From assembly GCF_033449965.1 (NCBI RefSeq), contig NZ_CP137761.1:2914001-2978000 (forward strand): a stretch of DNA of 64,000 nucleotides, in the 5' to 3' direction. Both the position numbers and the translations under genes were made by a program. How positions within the stretch are numbered: position 1 is the first letter of the stretch; the number at the start of each line of letters is the position of its first letter. The notes beneath the pieces are model-generated. The model was not told the origin of the DNA and did no database searches. It saw only the letters and a list, made by a program, of their open reading frames with translations. Positions 41,556 through 51,067 of this stretch are shown piece by piece. The stretch comes from Bacillus sp. T3. Its GTDB lineage: Bacteria; Bacillota; Bacilli; Bacillales; Cytobacillaceae.

Positions 41556-42107
41556 TTATTGTCTTATCGTTTTTAATGCACTGCTCCACTCATTGACTTC
41601 ATCGAGCATAGCATTAACATTTGTTAGATGGAGCTCTGCTGGTTTGAACACAGACCCGTTTTCAAAATCTGTAAACAATGACAATGTTGGATGTGTCCGA
41701 ACATCAGCAATTTTCAATTCACCGCAAATTCCACGTAAATGCTCAGCTGCACGGGCACCTCCAGTTGAACCATAGCTCACAATTCCAGCCGCTTTATTAT
41801 TCCAAGCTTCACGGGCAAAATCAATCGCATTTTTAAGTGCTGCAGTAATACTATGATTGTATTCTTGTACGATAAAAACGAAGCCATCTAAACTTGCAAG
41901 CTTTTCATTCCAAGCAGCGATTCCTGGCTCCTCGCCCGTACCTTCTCCAAGAAACGGCAATTTATATTCAGCGATATCAACGATTTCATATTGTGCATCA
42001 CTACGTTTATCAGCAATTCCTTTTACCCATTCACCAACCTGAGGACTTACACGTCCTTGTCTTGTACTGCCCAAAATAATTCCAATTTTTAACGTTTCGT
42101 TTGTCAT
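41556..42107 (-). CDS. NAD(P)H-dependent FMN reductase (azoreductase/quinone reductase type)
   Basis: 183-aa flavodoxin-fold FMN reductase. LKIGIILGSTRQGRVSPQVGEWV binds FMN phosphate, and PFLGEGTGEEPGIAAWNEKLASLDGFVFIVQEYNHSITAALKNAIDF plus VSYGSTGGARAAEHLR complete the family pattern. ATG at 42107 with AAAGGAG is preferred; an 18-residue extension to 42161 is possible. The leader carries an MhqR-type box at 42350-42367, the same as upstream of the DoxX gene. Quinone or azo-compound detoxification is likely; supply of FMNH2 to the SsuD/NtaA enzymes is a further option. Confidence 0.87.
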   Translation of the reverse strand: MTNETLKIGIILGSTRQGRVSPQVGEWVKGIADKRSDAQYEIVDIAEYKLPFLGEGTGEEPGIAAWNEKLASLDGFVFIVQEYNHSITAALKNAIDFAREAWNNKAAGIVSYGSTGGARAAEHLRGICGELKIADVRTHPTLSLFTDFENGSVFKPAELHLTNVNAMLDEVNEWSSALKTIRQ

Positions 42108-42230
42108 ATTTTCGTTCTCCTTTATAGTCGAATTTGAGAAAAGTTTTGAAAATATACCCATTATTCTTACACCACCTGTTTTACCTTTTTGCAATTCTTG
42201 GTGAACTATGCGTTTTATCTTTAAGTTAAA

Positions 42231-42248
42231 TATCTCGATTTTTAGGTA
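42231..42248. promoter_or_regulatory. Degenerate MhqR-like half-site
   Basis: TATCTCGATTTTTAGGTA keeps the TATCTC arm but the second arm is altered at two positions (GAGATA to TAGGTA). It lies 119 bp from the full site at 42350, echoing the two-site plan at the doxX-like gene. Confidence 0.4.
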
Positions 42249-42349
42249 TTTATCAAAAAAATATACCTCACTTATTGTTATCAGAACGGAAACATCTACT
42301 GTCGATACAGTTTTTTACAATCCCTCCTGACATTTATCTTTAATTAAAA

Positions 42350-42367
42350 TATCTCTAAGTTGAGATA
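42350..42367. promoter_or_regulatory. MhqR-type operator upstream of the FMN reductase
   Basis: TATCTC-TAAGTT-GAGATA, with arms identical to the boxes at 2277 and 2433. It is about 240 bp from the reductase start. Confidence 0.65.
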
Positions 42368-42497
42368 ATTATAGTTCACGAACATGTTTTTTGTCAATAG
42401 CGCCACAGAATTATTTTCTGAATTTTTGTTTTTTATATTTTGTTTAAAAAATTAAATCCTGTAGAAACATAACTCGTACACTCCTTCCTTATATCGG

Positions 42498-42911
42498 CTA
42501 CTCGTCAACTAACTTTTTCAACAGGTCAACTAATTGTAGCCCTTCAACCTCGGTAAGCTCTTTGGTTAAACGATGATTTGCTTCTTCAAGGATGTGCTGA
42601 AGTATAGGTAGGAAATCTACCCCTGTTTGAGTTGGGTATAATCGATAGGAGCGACGATCATTCTCATCAACTTTTCGTTCGATGTAACCAGCTAATTCAA
42701 GTTGCTTGACGGTCCTTGCGGTTGTTGCCTTATCAAATCTCAAGTGATGAGTAAGTTGATCTTGATTAATTCCAGGGTGCAAAAGTATTTCTATTAGAAA
42801 GCTATGCTGCCCTCCCCCACCAATATTATAGGGCTTTAGTTCTTTTGTTAAAAACTTTTGGTTTTTGCGGTAAATCATCGAAATAAGTTTCCCTATTGGT
42901 TGTTTATACAT
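42498..42911 (-). CDS. MarR family regulator of the adjacent efflux pump
   Basis: 137-aa MarR repressor. MYKQPIGKLISMIYRKNQKFLTKELKPYNIGGGGQHSFLIEILLHPG forms the dimer and first helices; LTHHLRFDKATTARTVKQLELAGYIERKVDENDRRSYRLYPT is the winged helix. No sensor cysteine is present, so it probably binds a ligand directly. It diverges from a DHA2 efflux gene; the two palindromes between them are its likely operators. Confidence 0.88.
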   Translation of the reverse strand: MYKQPIGKLISMIYRKNQKFLTKELKPYNIGGGGQHSFLIEILLHPGINQDQLTHHLRFDKATTARTVKQLELAGYIERKVDENDRRSYRLYPTQTGVDFLPILQHILEEANHRLTKELTEVEGLQLVDLLKKLVDE

Positions 42912-42957
42912 GGTTTAAACCTCATTTACGGTTGTTAAAAAATTTGTAACGTGCATT

Positions 42958-42975
42958 TAGTTGCATGCGCAACTA
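42958..42975. promoter_or_regulatory. Operator 1 for the MarR/efflux pair
   Basis: TAGTTGC-ATGC-GCAACTA, 7-bp arms, near the MarR gene start. Confidence 0.75.
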
Positions 42976-43004
42976 TTTTCCGTTAGACTTAGACTATCAA
43001 AAAT

Positions 43005-43022
43005 TAGTTGCGGACGCAACTA
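43005..43022. promoter_or_regulatory. Operator 2 for the MarR/efflux pair
   Basis: TAGTTGC-GGAC-GCAACTA has the same arms as operator 1, 47 bp away, and ends 24 bp before the MFS start codon. Two identical-arm operators suggest repression of both divergent promoters. Confidence 0.75.
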
Positions 43023-43046
43023 CCTATGTGAAATGAGGTTTTACGA

Positions 43047-44504
43047 ATGAATCCAACTAAGAAAATAAAAACATACCAAGATGACGTTTATGTCCAAAGC
43101 AAACGTTGGACGATTTTAATCATCTTAAATTTATTCGTGTTTATGTCGACACTAGATGCCAGCATCGTGAACATTGCGTTACCAGTTATTGCGAAGAAAT
43201 TAAATCTGCCAGTATCCCAAATCCAATGGGTCGTTACGGCCTATTTAATTGCCATTTGTACCTTTATCCTTTTCTTCGGAAAACTTGGGGATATGTATGG
43301 AAAAATAAAAATCTTTAAGCTGGGATCAGTGATATTTTTAATCGGATCGCTCTTATGTGGATTAGGTTCCAATTTACCGTTATTAATCCTATTCCGAATC
43401 ATCCAAGCGATTGGTGCATCGATGACCATGGCCAATAGTCCAGGAATTGTTACGGATATTTTCCCAGCAAATGAACGCGGGAGGGCGATGGGCTTTATCG
43501 GTACATTTGTCTCACTTGGCAGTATCGCCGGACCAAGTCTAGGAGGGGTACTGCTATCTATTCTAGGGTGGCAATCGATTTTTTGGGTCAACCTTCCGAT
43601 TGGCCTAATTGCTATTGGAATTGGTTGGAAGTTACTTCCATCAGACATTAGCTTTTTAAAAGTAAAGCTTGATATTTCAGGTAGCCTATTATTTTCAATT
43701 TTTATCATTACTTTGTTTTCAGGACTTTTGCTTGGTCAAGAGGTCGGCTATCAAAACAACCTGATTCTATCAGCGTTAGCACTTTCATTTGTTAGTTTTG
43801 TTCTCTTTTTCTGGGTTGAGTTTCATAAGCCTGAACCCATGCTTAAGCTTTCTTTATTTAAAAATAAGTTGTTTTCGCTCAGTATTTTATGTGGGTTTCT
43901 TGTTTTTGTATCCACGTTCTGCTTTAACATTATCGGCCCTTTCTACACACAAGACATATTGCATTTATCGCCGTTCAGTGCAGGTCTCATCCTCATGCTT
44001 TTCCCAGCAACAATGGCGATTGTGGCTCCGTTAAGTGGTGCGCTATCAGATAAAATAGGTTCAGAACTACTAACGTTTGTCGGTTTAATTGTTATGGTCA
44101 TTTCGCAGCTTGGGCTGGCCACACTTCATACAGGCAGTTCAATTACACTGGTTGGTGTATTGGTCGCAATGTTAGGGATTGGCAACGGACTGTTTCAATC
44201 ACCTAATAATTCATTAATCATGTCCACAGTTCCGAAACCGCACTTAGGAATTGCTGGTAGTGTGAATTCTTTAATTCGAAATGTTGGAATGGTTGTTGGG
44301 ATTACGGTTGCTACAACAACATTGTTTGCTGTAATGAGTCACAAAGCAGGAACACGTGTTACAGGAGTCATTCCTGAGCGACCAGAGTTGTTTATTGAAG
44401 GAATGCATGTCGTATTTATTGCATCCGCTGGAATATGCCTTGTTTCAGCTCTTTTAACAGGATGGCGCCTTGCAAAAGCAAAAGTGTTTGTGGAGAAATA
44501 TTAG
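43047..44504 (+). CDS. DHA2 family MFS drug-proton antiporter
   Basis: 485-aa efflux protein of the EmrB/QacA (14-TMS) family. Seen: LFVFMSTLDASIVNIALPVIAKKL (motif D1 with the membrane Asp), GKLGDMYGKIKIFKLGSVIF (motif A), RIIQAIGASMTMANSPGIVTD, and FIGTFVSLGSIAGPSLGGVLLSILGWQSIFWVNLPIG (motif C). Exports hydrophobic drugs in exchange for protons. Controlled by the divergent MarR regulator. Monocistronic. Confidence 0.93.
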   Translation: MNPTKKIKTYQDDVYVQSKRWTILIILNLFVFMSTLDASIVNIALPVIAKKLNLPVSQIQWVVTAYLIAICTFILFFGKLGDMYGKIKIFKLGSVIFLIGSLLCGLGSNLPLLILFRIIQAIGASMTMANSPGIVTDIFPANERGRAMGFIGTFVSLGSIAGPSLGGVLLSILGWQSIFWVNLPIGLIAIGIGWKLLPSDISFLKVKLDISGSLLFSIFIITLFSGLLLGQEVGYQNNLILSALALSFVSFVLFFWVEFHKPEPMLKLSLFKNKLFSLSILCGFLVFVSTFCFNIIGPFYTQDILHLSPFSAGLILMLFPATMAIVAPLSGALSDKIGSELLTFVGLIVMVISQLGLATLHTGSSITLVGVLVAMLGIGNGLFQSPNNSLIMSTVPKPHLGIAGSVNSLIRNVGMVVGITVATTTLFAVMSHKAGTRVTGVIPERPELFIEGMHVVFIASAGICLVSALLTGWRLAKAKVFVEKY

Positions 44505-44531
44505 GTTTGTAGGCATAATATTAATAATAAA

Positions 44532-44565
44532 AAACCTCTGTGACTTTATATCAAATCAGAGGTTT
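44532..44565. terminator. Terminator between efflux gene and csaB
   Basis: AAACCTCTG (44532-44540) pairs with CAGAGGTTT (44557-44565) and has A/T-rich flanks, so it can end both convergent transcripts. Confidence 0.78.
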
Positions 44566-45691
44566 ATTTATTTTCTAAGGCATTCAATCGCATATTAACT
44601 CTATTAATTAGTAGTCTTTTTAATACCATGCTCGCAGGTTTTTTTGCCACCTGTTTTGCTTTACGAGCAAATTGAATCGTACATTCAGCCAACGGTACTT
44701 TTTGTACTAGTCGTCTCTCAATGTCCATTATTAGAGATTGCTCATCCCAGGAACTAGAATCAACATGACCTATGATACTTTGACCGCACATTTTTGCAAA
44801 AACATCAATTTTTGGATCATATGAAATAGTAATAAATGGTGTCATTTTTTTAACGGCTAATATTAATGAATGCAACCTCATTCCAATTAATAATTCAGAT
44901 GATCCAATTATGGTTGCTTTCTCATCGATAGACAAATCATATGGTGCAATATATGTATGTTGTTGTGCTTCTTTGGTCATCTTTTCTTTTGCTTCCAGCG
45001 AGCAATGATAATCTTCGCTTCCAAACATTGGAACAAATACGATTTTCTTTCCTTTTTCAGCTAGAGGTGACAACCCTGATGCAATTTTTTTTATCACATC
45101 TTGTGAATGGGTATTACGAACAGATACAGATATATAACGCTCTCCCTTAATGCTTTGTTTAAGCCAATTGGAATGATTTGTATCGTCAAAATCTATTCCC
45201 AGCACTGGATCCACCACAACAGTTACATCCTTTTTAACGCCTAATTGAAGAAGTAAACGTTTAGAAACTTCATCTCTGACGGTGATAAAGGATGCTTTAT
45301 TTAAGGTTAGCAATACAATTTTTTCATTAAAATATTTAGAGATTGGGCCAATTCCTTGTGAATAAACAAAAACTGGTTTACCGAAACAATGCGCAATCCA
45401 CATTATCCCACAATAATAGCTAATCGTTTTGCTACTAGTTTTATCTTGTAAGAGACCTCCACCACCACTGATTAATCCATCTGATTGCCTTATTGCCTTC
45501 ATGACATCTAATAGATTCCATCGATTCACAGCATTAACGCCATATAATTCTTTTGTATTATCAGGGTTATTTGAAAGTACAGTGATACGTGTATTGGGAA
45601 GGTTATTTTTTAATTCTTGGATAATTGAAAAAAGAATAGCCTCATCCCCCAAATTATCAAAACCATAATAACCAGATATCACAATTTCCAT
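44564..45691 (-). CDS. csaB: Polysaccharide pyruvyl transferase CsaB
   Basis: 375-aa cytoplasmic enzyme that adds pyruvate ketals to the secondary cell wall polysaccharide, making the ligand of SLH domains. Seen: IVISGYYGFDNLGDEAILFSII at the N-terminus, GLISGGGGLLQDKTSSKTISYYCGIMWIA, FVYSQGIGPIS and ELLIGMRLHSLILAVKKMTPFITISYDPKI. It overlaps the DUF5693 gene by 13 nt and ends the operon. The SLH-bearing GH18 enzyme at 51068 is its natural client. Confidence 0.95.
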   Translation of the reverse strand: MEIVISGYYGFDNLGDEAILFSIIQELKNNLPNTRITVLSNNPDNTKELYGVNAVNRWNLLDVMKAIRQSDGLISGGGGLLQDKTSSKTISYYCGIMWIAHCFGKPVFVYSQGIGPISKYFNEKIVLLTLNKASFITVRDEVSKRLLLQLGVKKDVTVVVDPVLGIDFDDTNHSNWLKQSIKGERYISVSVRNTHSQDVIKKIASGLSPLAEKGKKIVFVPMFGSEDYHCSLEAKEKMTKEAQQHTYIAPYDLSIDEKATIIGSSELLIGMRLHSLILAVKKMTPFITISYDPKIDVFAKMCGQSIIGHVDSSSWDEQSLIMDIERRLVQKVPLAECTIQFARKAKQVAKKPASMVLKRLLINRVNMRLNALENK

Positions 45692-47574
45692 GATGAAAAT
45701 CTCTCCTTCGTTGGAATGAAGAATTTATTAAGAAAATTCCAGGACATTATGAATAGTCCTCCAAGTCCGATCCCCAAAATAATACTTAATCCTGTCCGAT
45801 ATAGTGAAATTAATAGAGGTGTATGCAAATGAGTAAAAGTACCAATGATCGAACTGAAAGCGATTGTCCCGATAATGTAGAAATATTTTCCCCATTCGTA
45901 CCCGGTTCTTACCAAATATACACCAAAAATCAAAAATGGTATCCCAAGTAGAAACTCTTTTGTTCTTGGCCTTACACCAAGAATATTTTCTAATGCTTGG
46001 CGGAAAGACATTTCAAAGGGAATTGTTAATCCACCATTTCCAGTTCGGCTTATGTAGAACAATCCAACTCCTATAAGGATAACGAATATCATTATATCCC
46101 GATAACGAATATTATTATTCAGCCAACCCATGCCGGTTACCATCATCCAAACGATAATCACTGGAAGAAGGGCGAGGATCTTTACCCCACGGAAGCTATC
46201 AATATGGACTAAATACTCCCAACCATATAATGTAAAAACAACAATCCAGCCACCTGTCAAAGTAATTCCAAGTCCTTTCAGAAAAGAAAGGCTCCCTCTT
46301 CTACTGGAACTTAACATAGTTCGAATAGCATAAACTGGTGCCAAAACAGCAACCGTTAAAACAATTAGTTTTGTTAGTATGGAGGTTTGCAAAAACATTG
46401 CGAAAATTACACTAACTGATAATGTCAAAAGAAAGCTTGGCACTAGCCATTTTTTTTGAAACGTTCCTAGCGTAAGTCCAATAAAAGCTGCAGCAACGAT
46501 TAACATTGTTACCTTTAACCAAACCGGCTGGGTAAATGAGCTAAAAGGCTCTGCTACTGCTGGTATTTTATCTATTTCCTCATCCAATTTTTCTAGAAAA
46601 TCTATTGTTCCCTTAAGGGTATCCTGCGCTTCCGAAGGCGTTTGGTAGAATTCCAATGGATTTTTATTTAATATATTGATGTACAATAATTGGATATTTC
46701 TCTCGTTAACAGCCCTGGCCCCTCGATATATATCATTCGTTTGCTGTGGAATTTCTTTTCCAAGAGTCATACTATGTAAACGAATTAGTTTTTTTCCTAT
46801 TAGTGGGACCAGCTCCTGAAATCCTCTTTGATTTGAGTTTTCAATTAATACTACATTTTTATTCCATCCATTAATTCGATCTGCCATTTTTTCTATTCTT
46901 TGAGTATCGTTATTGTTCGAAAATCCTACTATTTCTTCTCCAATAAAGATAATATGATTAAAATGATTCTTTAGCTGTTGCATTTGACGGAACAAAGGAT
47001 GCTGCTCGTCCTCATCATTAAAATCATTACTCAATCTTGGTACGATTGAAAATTTGTATGAAAGCGCTTCATGAATAGCGTCCATATCAAAAGAAATGGA
47101 TTGAGCTAACGTTAATTTCGTTCCATAAGGAATAAATAGAAATTCCTTGTCTGCAAATTTATATTTCCTGACCTTAATAATATTTTTATAATTACTGTTA
47201 ATTGCCTCGGGTATTGCATTTACTAGCACGTGTTGGGGGTCTAGTAATTCAATCCAAATCCCTTTTTCTTTTGGGAGCACCACTTTATCTATGTGTTGTA
47301 AAATCTGCGCTTTTGTCACTAGTTGAATTAATCCTCTATTTTCTAGATCAAATAAAGATAATGGATTAAAGCTTAATGATTCTACGTTTGCATTCCTCAA
47401 TTTTTTAAAAATTTGATCAGTTGGTACCCCAGCATCATGTAAAGCTTCAATATCAGAATAGGGAACCGAAACCTCATACGATTTATTTGAAATTTCAATT
47501 TTAATCCTTTCAACAAGAAATGGGATAGAAAGGAGCATTGCGAATAAAATGAATCCCCAAAATACTTTTTTCAA
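45679..47574 (-). CDS. DUF5693 family multi-spanning membrane protein
   Basis: 631-aa membrane protein of the DUF5693 family. One segment at residues 5-22, an extracytoplasmic domain to about 345 (VKYIGEEIVGFSNNNDTQRIEKMADRI, IQLLYINILNKNPLEFYQTPSEAQD), then about nine segments to the C-terminus. The family is regularly encoded beside csaB and flippase genes in Bacillaceae and Paenibacillaceae, so it probably acts in secondary wall polymer assembly or export. Catalytic residues are unknown. Confidence 0.87.
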   Translation of the reverse strand: MKKVFWGFILFAMLLSIPFLVERIKIEISNKSYEVSVPYSDIEALHDAGVPTDQIFKKLRNANVESLSFNPLSLFDLENRGLIQLVTKAQILQHIDKVVLPKEKGIWIELLDPQHVLVNAIPEAINSNYKNIIKVRKYKFADKEFLFIPYGTKLTLAQSISFDMDAIHEALSYKFSIVPRLSNDFNDEDEQHPLFRQMQQLKNHFNHIIFIGEEIVGFSNNNDTQRIEKMADRINGWNKNVVLIENSNQRGFQELVPLIGKKLIRLHSMTLGKEIPQQTNDIYRGARAVNERNIQLLYINILNKNPLEFYQTPSEAQDTLKGTIDFLEKLDEEIDKIPAVAEPFSSFTQPVWLKVTMLIVAAAFIGLTLGTFQKKWLVPSFLLTLSVSVIFAMFLQTSILTKLIVLTVAVLAPVYAIRTMLSSSRRGSLSFLKGLGITLTGGWIVVFTLYGWEYLVHIDSFRGVKILALLPVIIVWMMVTGMGWLNNNIRYRDIMIFVILIGVGLFYISRTGNGGLTIPFEMSFRQALENILGVRPRTKEFLLGIPFLIFGVYLVRTGYEWGKYFYIIGTIAFSSIIGTFTHLHTPLLISLYRTGLSIILGIGLGGLFIMSWNFLNKFFIPTKERFSSWKL

Positions 47575-47586
47575 TTTGAATCTCTC

Positions 47587-49179
47587 CTATTTGAAATAAC
47601 GGGTTTTTCCAATTTTATATGAGGTTGGTCGAAAACACTTTCCGATAATTGGAATTTTTGTTACCTCCATTATTGAAATACCTTTAAATACAACAATAGA
47701 AACACCATATATTCCCAAACCAATTAGAAATATAAAAACAGTATAGGCTAATGCTTCTATCCGAGACCATTCTAGAATTTTCACCCAATGATATGGAATA
47801 GAAATCAAAAAACCCTGTACTAATGCAGATCCTGCAAATACAGAATGTTTTAATTTCCATACTTTAACACCTGTTAGGTTTGATACCATCATAAAATTTA
47901 AGAGAGTCATGGTCGCAAACACAATAATCGTTGAAATTGCAACGCCAATTAGCGAGTATTTCTCAATTAAAATGATATTTAAGACAACTTTTAGCAATGA
48001 ACACCCCATGATTATAATGGCCGAAAAAATAGAGCGATTTAATCCTTGTAGAATGCCAGTTGATAGCACTGAAAATGCAGTAAATAGTGCACTGAAGAGG
48101 GTCGTTGAAACTAAAACCGTCTCTCGGACATCGCCAAATAAAGAATAGTTTAGTGGGGTCGTCAAAACACAAAGTCCTACAGTGAGTGGCCAAGAGATGA
48201 GATGTGTAAAATGAATCGCCTTGTCTGTAATATTTTGTACTTCCAATTTATTTCCTTTAACTAGAGCAGATGTGATAGTTGGAATGATGGACAACACAAG
48301 GGATTGTGCTAATACAACAACCATTTGTACAAGGGCTTGGCCTCTTCCATAGAATCCATATAGTTCTGTTATTGCATCCTTCTCATGACCGAATTTATTA
48401 AGTAATGTGGGAACCGTTATTGAATCGATAAAATATACAGCAGCAAGAGACATACTTCCAATACAGATAGGGATTGATATCGCTAATATTTTCTTCGACC
48501 AATGGATGAATACTTTCAAAGAAAAATGAATTTCCTTCTTTTCTACAAATTTTGATCGATGGTAGACACCACATAAATAGGCAGTTGAAATACTTGCTCC
48601 AACTATTGATCCTGCCATAACCCCAGCTGTGATAATTGTCGGAGATAAATCTCGGTGTACTAAGATAAAAGCAACACCTAGGATAAATCCCACTCGAACA
48701 AACTGTTCAATGACTTGAGAACTTGCTGTTGGAATCATATTTTCATATCCTTGAAAAAAGCCCCGATAAACTGCCATAAACGGGGCAACTAAAAGGGTTG
48801 TTGAAACAATAATTAATGCTAGTCGGGTCATTTGCCCGCCTAGCAGCTCAGCAATCATATGAGAATAACAAACGATTAGAATGAAGCTTCCCCCACCTAG
48901 TATCATGGCCAATATACGTGAGGTTCTAAAAATCTCTTGGATCGCTCTGTTATTACCATTATTTCTATTTTCAGCAATTAGTTTTGAAATAGCTAATGGA
49001 ATGCCTGCTCCAGCGATAGTTAATGCCACCATGTAAACAGGATATACAAGCGTATAGATACCGAATACTTGGTTTCCCGCAATATTTTGTAAAGGAATGC
49101 GAAATAAACTACCGATTATTTTAGCGATAATCGAACCCATTGTAATCAGGAATGCACCACGAATGAATCCCTGGCTCAT
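47587..49179 (-). CDS. Oligosaccharide flippase (MVF/Wzx, SpoVB-like)
   Basis: 530-aa flippase of the MOP superfamily with about 14 membrane segments. FIRGAFLITMGSIIAKIIGSLFRIPLQNIAGNQVFGIYTLVYPVYMVAL is the standard N-terminus of SpoVB/YabM-type transporters. It starts inside the end of the TagA-like gene (4-nt overlap) and precedes DUF5693. It most likely translocates the lipid-linked repeat of the secondary wall polymer. Confidence 0.9.
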   Translation of the reverse strand: MSQGFIRGAFLITMGSIIAKIIGSLFRIPLQNIAGNQVFGIYTLVYPVYMVALTIAGAGIPLAISKLIAENRNNGNNRAIQEIFRTSRILAMILGGGSFILIVCYSHMIAELLGGQMTRLALIIVSTTLLVAPFMAVYRGFFQGYENMIPTASSQVIEQFVRVGFILGVAFILVHRDLSPTIITAGVMAGSIVGASISTAYLCGVYHRSKFVEKKEIHFSLKVFIHWSKKILAISIPICIGSMSLAAVYFIDSITVPTLLNKFGHEKDAITELYGFYGRGQALVQMVVVLAQSLVLSIIPTITSALVKGNKLEVQNITDKAIHFTHLISWPLTVGLCVLTTPLNYSLFGDVRETVLVSTTLFSALFTAFSVLSTGILQGLNRSIFSAIIIMGCSLLKVVLNIILIEKYSLIGVAISTIIVFATMTLLNFMMVSNLTGVKVWKLKHSVFAGSALVQGFLISIPYHWVKILEWSRIEALAYTVFIFLIGLGIYGVSIVVFKGISIMEVTKIPIIGKCFRPTSYKIGKTRYFK

Positions 49180-49940
49180 AATCTGTGTTCAACCTTTTGA
49201 GAAACCTTTTGTCTTAGCCTTTGTCTCTGTACCAATAGAATCAATAAGAATTGTGGCAACCGCATGACCCGTTTTAGTCTTGTAGGTTTTTTCATTAAAC
49301 GGTAAAACCACTCTAAATTCATTTTCTGCCAAATTTTTGGTGCTCTTTTAACTACTCCAGCTATAACATCAAAGCTTCCTCCCACTCCGATAAAAACACC
49401 TTTATTAAATTCTTCTAAGTGTCGTGCAATCCATTGTTCCTGTAGCGGGTAACCTAATGCGACAAAAATCAAATCTGGTTTGTTCTCTTTTATTTCATTA
49501 ACAATGGTTTCATCATCATTCCAGTCAAAATAGCCATGATGATAGCCAATAATGTTGACATTTGGGTATGTTTTTTTGATATTCGCTATGGTTTTCATTA
49601 ATATGGATTCTTCTGCACCCAGCAAGTAGATTGAATATCGTTTATTATTTGATTCCTTTAATAAATCATAAAAAATATCAATTCCTGTTACCCGCTCTGG
49701 GATATTGTGTCCTAATAATTTTGCTCCTTTTACCACACCAATCCCATCAGCCGTTATGATGTCTGCCTTTTGAATATCATTTAAATATTTTTTATTTTTA
49801 TATGCATAGGAAATGATTTCAGGATTTGCCGTAACTACAAATTGTTTTCTCTTATTGTTTATTTCAGTGACTAAATGTTCAAATGTCTCCTTGCTTGTTA
49901 AACAGGATACCTTAATCCCTAAAATGTCTACTTTGTCCAT
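49176..49940 (-). CDS. tagA: WecG/TagA/CpsF family glycosyltransferase
   Basis: 254-aa enzyme of the WecG/TagA family, which transfers ManNAc to undecaprenyl-linked GlcNAc, a first committed step of secondary wall polymer or teichoic acid linkage. Seen: FVVTANPEIISYAYKNKKYLNDIQKADIITADGIGVVKGAKLLG, YSIYLLGAEESI, DLIFVALGYPLQEQWIARHLEEF and IGVGGSFDVIAGVVKRAPKIWQKMNLEWFYRL. The start is uncertain: ATG at 49940 or a GTG at 49970; neither has a fine binding site. First gene of the csaB operon. Confidence 0.9.
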   Translation of the reverse strand: MDKVDILGIKVSCLTSKETFEHLVTEINNKRKQFVVTANPEIISYAYKNKKYLNDIQKADIITADGIGVVKGAKLLGHNIPERVTGIDIFYDLLKESNNKRYSIYLLGAEESILMKTIANIKKTYPNVNIIGYHHGYFDWNDDETIVNEIKENKPDLIFVALGYPLQEQWIARHLEEFNKGVFIGVGGSFDVIAGVVKRAPKIWQKMNLEWFYRLMKKPTRLKRVMRLPQFLLILLVQRQRLRQKVSQKVEHRL

Positions 49941-50170
49941 TAAATCAGCTCTTTTGCTTTTTATTTTCACCTTCCTAGTATGTTAATAATTGCTAAGTTC
50001 ATACCTGAAAAATTCTAAATATGCTAATTTTACCCAAATAAAATCTTTGGTTTTCCATTAATGGAAATTAAATAACCAAGGTCCAAAATTTTACAAAGTA
50101 ATAATTTTTTGTATTAGCTAACAATAAAAGAAATTGGAACTCAATTTTTTCAAGAGGGAGGTAATGGTAT

Positions 50171-51031
50171 ATGTTAACGAGAACAGCAGTAATACTTCTT
50201 ATTTTAGTTAGTTTAGTTGCATGTAATGGACACAATAATGCAAACCAAACAAATGTAAATAACCCCTCTCAAAGATATAAAATCCAAACACAGACTGATG
50301 GAATTCTCGAACCTACTGAAACCGATAAGGGAATGGATAATAGTGTAGAAAATCAAGAACAAGAAAAAGTTGATATACCTGAAGGAGCTCCTCAACTACC
50401 AGAACAGCCCGAAACACCCCAGCAGGAACAAAATCTAAAAAATAACGAACCCGAAAAAGCATCAGAGTTAGATGACATTGAGAGCAGCCCGGATAATGGT
50501 AACGAAGAAGATAGCCCGAACATAGAGGATGAACAAGCTAAAGAAGGAAATGACCCCACACAAAAAGAGGATGCACAAGAAAAAGTAGTAGATAACAATA
50601 TTAGTTCCCTTCTCCCCTTTGAAGAATTTCGAAGCAGATGGAATGCTATATCAGAGACATTCACTGGCGAAAATTACGTTCATTCACTTGAACAGGTACA
50701 AACTGAAACGAACAACTACTATCGAACTACTTTAAATAATACGACTGAGCTCCAAGTTTTTGTAAACGATAAGAATTTTATCCATAATATTAAGTTGATT
50801 GGAACCAGTGGTTCTGTAAAAGAAAATTTCTCGATGATTACTAGTTGGTGGCAACTATTATTATTATCTAACCCAGAAATGACAGATTTTGACGAAACCT
50901 TTTCACTAATGGGTGTAGGTCCGAATGCCAATCTAGTGAATGTAAAAGATCAAACTTTTTCTTTTGGAGACATTACCTATAACATTTTTCTAGTAAATCA
51001 AAACTATACTTTCGAAGCTGTATTTCCTTAA
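50171..51031 (+). CDS. Acidic-linker lipoprotein of unknown function
   Basis: 286-aa lipoprotein: signal peptide of 17 residues and lipobox LVAC (C18). Residues 20-145 are a disordered, Asp/Glu/Gln/Pro-rich spacer that could cross the cell wall. Residues about 148-286 form a compact domain (FEEFRSRWNAISETFTGENYVHSLEQV ... NLVNVKDQTFSFGDITYNIFLVNQNYTFEAVF) that I do not recognise. It precedes the GH18-SLH gene by 36 nt on the same strand and is probably cotranscribed. The ATG has GGGAGG. Confidence 0.72.
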   Translation: MLTRTAVILLILVSLVACNGHNNANQTNVNNPSQRYKIQTQTDGILEPTETDKGMDNSVENQEQEKVDIPEGAPQLPEQPETPQQEQNLKNNEPEKASELDDIESSPDNGNEEDSPNIEDEQAKEGNDPTQKEDAQEKVVDNNISSLLPFEEFRSRWNAISETFTGENYVHSLEQVQTETNNYYRTTLNNTTELQVFVNDKNFIHNIKLIGTSGSVKENFSMITSWWQLLLLSNPEMTDFDETFSLMGVGPNANLVNVKDQTFSFGDITYNIFLVNQNYTFEAVFP

Positions 51032-51067
51032 GAAAATACAAACAAGCTGCCTGAAAGGATACTGATC

